Shown piece by piece: positions 62,785 through 64,000 of a stretch of DNA of 64,000 nt; position 1 is the first letter of the stretch, and the number at the start of each line of letters is the position of its first letter. The notes beneath the pieces were generated by a model, which saw nothing but the letters and a program-made list of their open reading frames with translations, was not told where the DNA came from and ran no database searches. Origin of the DNA: Actinomycetota bacterium (lineage in GTDB: Bacteria > Actinomycetota > Actinomycetes > S36-B12 > CAIYMF01); NCBI GenBank assembly GCA_026393115.1, contig JAPLAU010000013.1, positions 1 through 64,000 of the forward strand, in the 5' to 3' direction. Both the position numbers and the translations under genes were made by a program.

Positions 62785-63218
62785 CGGCCGACGAGGGCGC
62801 AGTGAGTCAGCCGTTCGACCCGAGGGCATTTCCGGTGCCGTCGGGGCCTCCGAGGTGCCCGGTGTGTGGTGCCTTGACCCCCACAGGTGAGTCCGGGCGA
62901 CCGGCCCAGTGGTGTTCGCAGTGTCATACGCCCCTGCACGTCACACCGGCCGATGAGGTGCGGCCCGTCGCTGCGGTGCAACCCAGCGCCGAGACTCCCA
63001 CGCCGATTCCCACACCGGAAACGGCCGGTCAACTCGATGAGGGCTGGGTTGATCAGATGCTCATTGAACTCAAGGCGACAGATGACGATCCGTGGGTTGG
63101 CCGATCGAGTCGGTTCTCCGGTCGCACTCAGAAGGTGCTGCTCGGCGTCGCTGTTGGAGCCGGAATCATCCTCGTACTGCTGATCGGTGCCGCGATCGTG
63201 GGACGACTTGTGGGCTGA
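62781..63218 (+). CDS. Zinc-ribbon protein with C-terminal membrane helix
   Basis: This 145-aa protein has CPVCGALTP and later WCSQCHTPL, two paired Cys motifs as in zinc ribbons, a Pro-rich linker, and one C-terminal membrane helix of about 24 residues. It is translationally coupled (ATGA) to the SRPBCC gene. Function unknown; a tail-anchored cytoplasmic metal-binding protein is the reading. Confidence 0.68.
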   Translation: MTADEGAVSQPFDPRAFPVPSGPPRCPVCGALTPTGESGRPAQWCSQCHTPLHVTPADEVRPVAAVQPSAETPTPIPTPETAGQLDEGWVDQMLIELKATDDDPWVGRSSRFSGRTQKVLLGVAVGAGIILVLLIGAAIVGRLVG

Positions 63219-63258
63219 CCGGTCGCGCTCCTGACCAACGGCCCTTACGCTGCTTGAC

Positions 63259-64000
63259 ATGCGAGTTCATGTGGTCAGCGACGTTCACGACGCGTCCGAT
63301 GACCTCGCTCGTGCGGGTGAGGGCGCTGATCTGCTGATCTGTTTGGGCGATCTCATCTTGTTTCTTGACTATGCCGATTCCAGCCAAGGAATGTACGCGG
63401 AACTCTTCGGTGCCGCCGCCACCGAGCAGTACATCCGACTTCGTACCGAAGGTCAATTTGATGAAGCGCGGGCACATTCCGCGACGCTGTGGGAGCAGTT
63501 GGGCGAGGATCGCGGAAGTGTGATGCATCGCAAGATTCGCGAGCAGTATGAGCGGCTCTTCGCGGTAATGCCCACTCCCGCCGTACTGACGTACGGCAAT
63601 GTGGATGTTCCAGCGCTCTGGTCTGAGTTTCTCCGTGAAGGACAGACCGTGCTCGATGGTCAGACCATGGAGATTGACGGGCTGCGATTTGGATTTGTCG
63701 GAGGTGGCTTGGTGAGCCCCTATCGCACTCCCTACGAACTCAGCGACGACGAGTATGCAGCCAAAGTCTCGGCGCTCGGTGTTGTCGACGTACTGTGCAC
63801 TCACATTCCGCCAGCCATCCCAGAGATCACCTACGACGTGGTGGCACGCCGCTTTGAGCGGGGGAGTAGCGCGCTGCTTGAGTACGTCGCCGATGTGCAG
63901 CCGCGACTGCATCTTCATGGCCACGTGCATCAGCCACTGGCAGCACGCACTCGAGTGGGGCGCACTGAGGTGGTCAACGTGGGTCATTTCCGCGGACGAC
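63259..64000 (+). CDS. Metallophosphoesterase, truncated by window end
   Basis: The frame runs open to the last base, giving 247 residues. It has calcineurin-like phosphoesterase motifs in order: VVSDVHD, ICLGDLILF, TYGNVDVPALW (GNxD), CTHIPP and LHLHGHVHQP, which build a two-metal active site. The 3' end lies beyond the window. Substrate unknown. I found it by reading translation directly from the ATG at 63259. Confidence 0.88.
   Translation, partial: MRVHVVSDVHDASDDLARAGEGADLLICLGDLILFLDYADSSQGMYAELFGAAATEQYIRLRTEGQFDEARAHSATLWEQLGEDRGSVMHRKIREQYERLFAVMPTPAVLTYGNVDVPALWSEFLREGQTVLDGQTMEIDGLRFGFVGGGLVSPYRTPYELSDDEYAAKVSALGVVDVLCTHIPPAIPEITYDVVARRFERGSSALLEYVADVQPRLHLHGHVHQPLAARTRVGRTEVVNVGHFRGR

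Overview
The window is a gene-dense, high-GC (about 60%) stretch of an actinobacterial (Actinomycetota) chromosome. The evidence is an actinobacterial respiratory set (ctaC-ctaD-ctaF, and ctaE-qcrC-qcrA-qcrB with a diheme QcrC), a DUF222/HNH gene with a perfect actinobacterial LexA box, a DUF3043 protein, PspA, a two-lipoyl-domain SucB, and gene order that strongly recalls the Mycobacterium tuberculosis segment from about Rv2185 to Rv2216. I cannot name a genus. I saw no tRNA, rRNA, CRISPR array, insertion sequence or prophage. Most starts are supported by a ribosome binding site or by ATGA stop/start overlaps, and several start well inside the longest open frame.

Left part (1-16.5 kb): an MMPL transporter with a duplicated periplasmic insert, a GNAT enzyme, peptidase E, an FAD oxidoreductase, a membrane-anchored pseudokinase-like protein, then lpdA-sucB-epimerase (minus strand), an SOS-controlled DUF222/HNH gene, pepA and gcvT.

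Cobalamin region (16.5-24.7 kb, minus strand): a cobalamin riboswitch with a downstream intrinsic terminator precedes seven overlapping genes: a secreted SCO2322-type protein, ECF transporter T, double-ATPase A and S components, a metallo-beta-lactamase/CobU fusion, cobT and cobS. This reads as one B12-repressed corrinoid uptake and nucleotide-loop assembly operon.

Middle part (24.8-48.7 kb): a conserved 67-aa protein, aldo/keto reductase, DUF3043, pspA, an S4 protein, nadA, glycerate kinase, erpA, an adenosine-kinase-like enzyme, aat, a cysteine desulfurase/TusA fusion with no lysine available for PLP, the aa3 oxidase and bc1 genes, a MalY-type aminotransferase, an L,D-transpeptidase lipoprotein, a decayed DUF5946-like gene, DUF3501 plus rubrerythrin, a pseudo-receiver and trpD.

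Right part (48.8-64 kb): a DEDDh/GIY-YIG nuclease, a four-cysteine small protein, a gluzincin-like lipoprotein, then a Tad/Flp pilus locus (flp, a NarL-type two-component system, tadC, tadB, tadA, cpaE/tadZ, cpaB), fadD, a SRPBCC protein, a zinc-ribbon membrane protein and a phosphoesterase cut by the window end.

A recurring oddity is short tandem or direct repeats of 12-20 bp that include the stop codon of a gene (DUF222, DUF3043, S4, cysteine desulfurase/TusA, qcrB, trpD, and in part pepA), plus similar repeats in other gaps.
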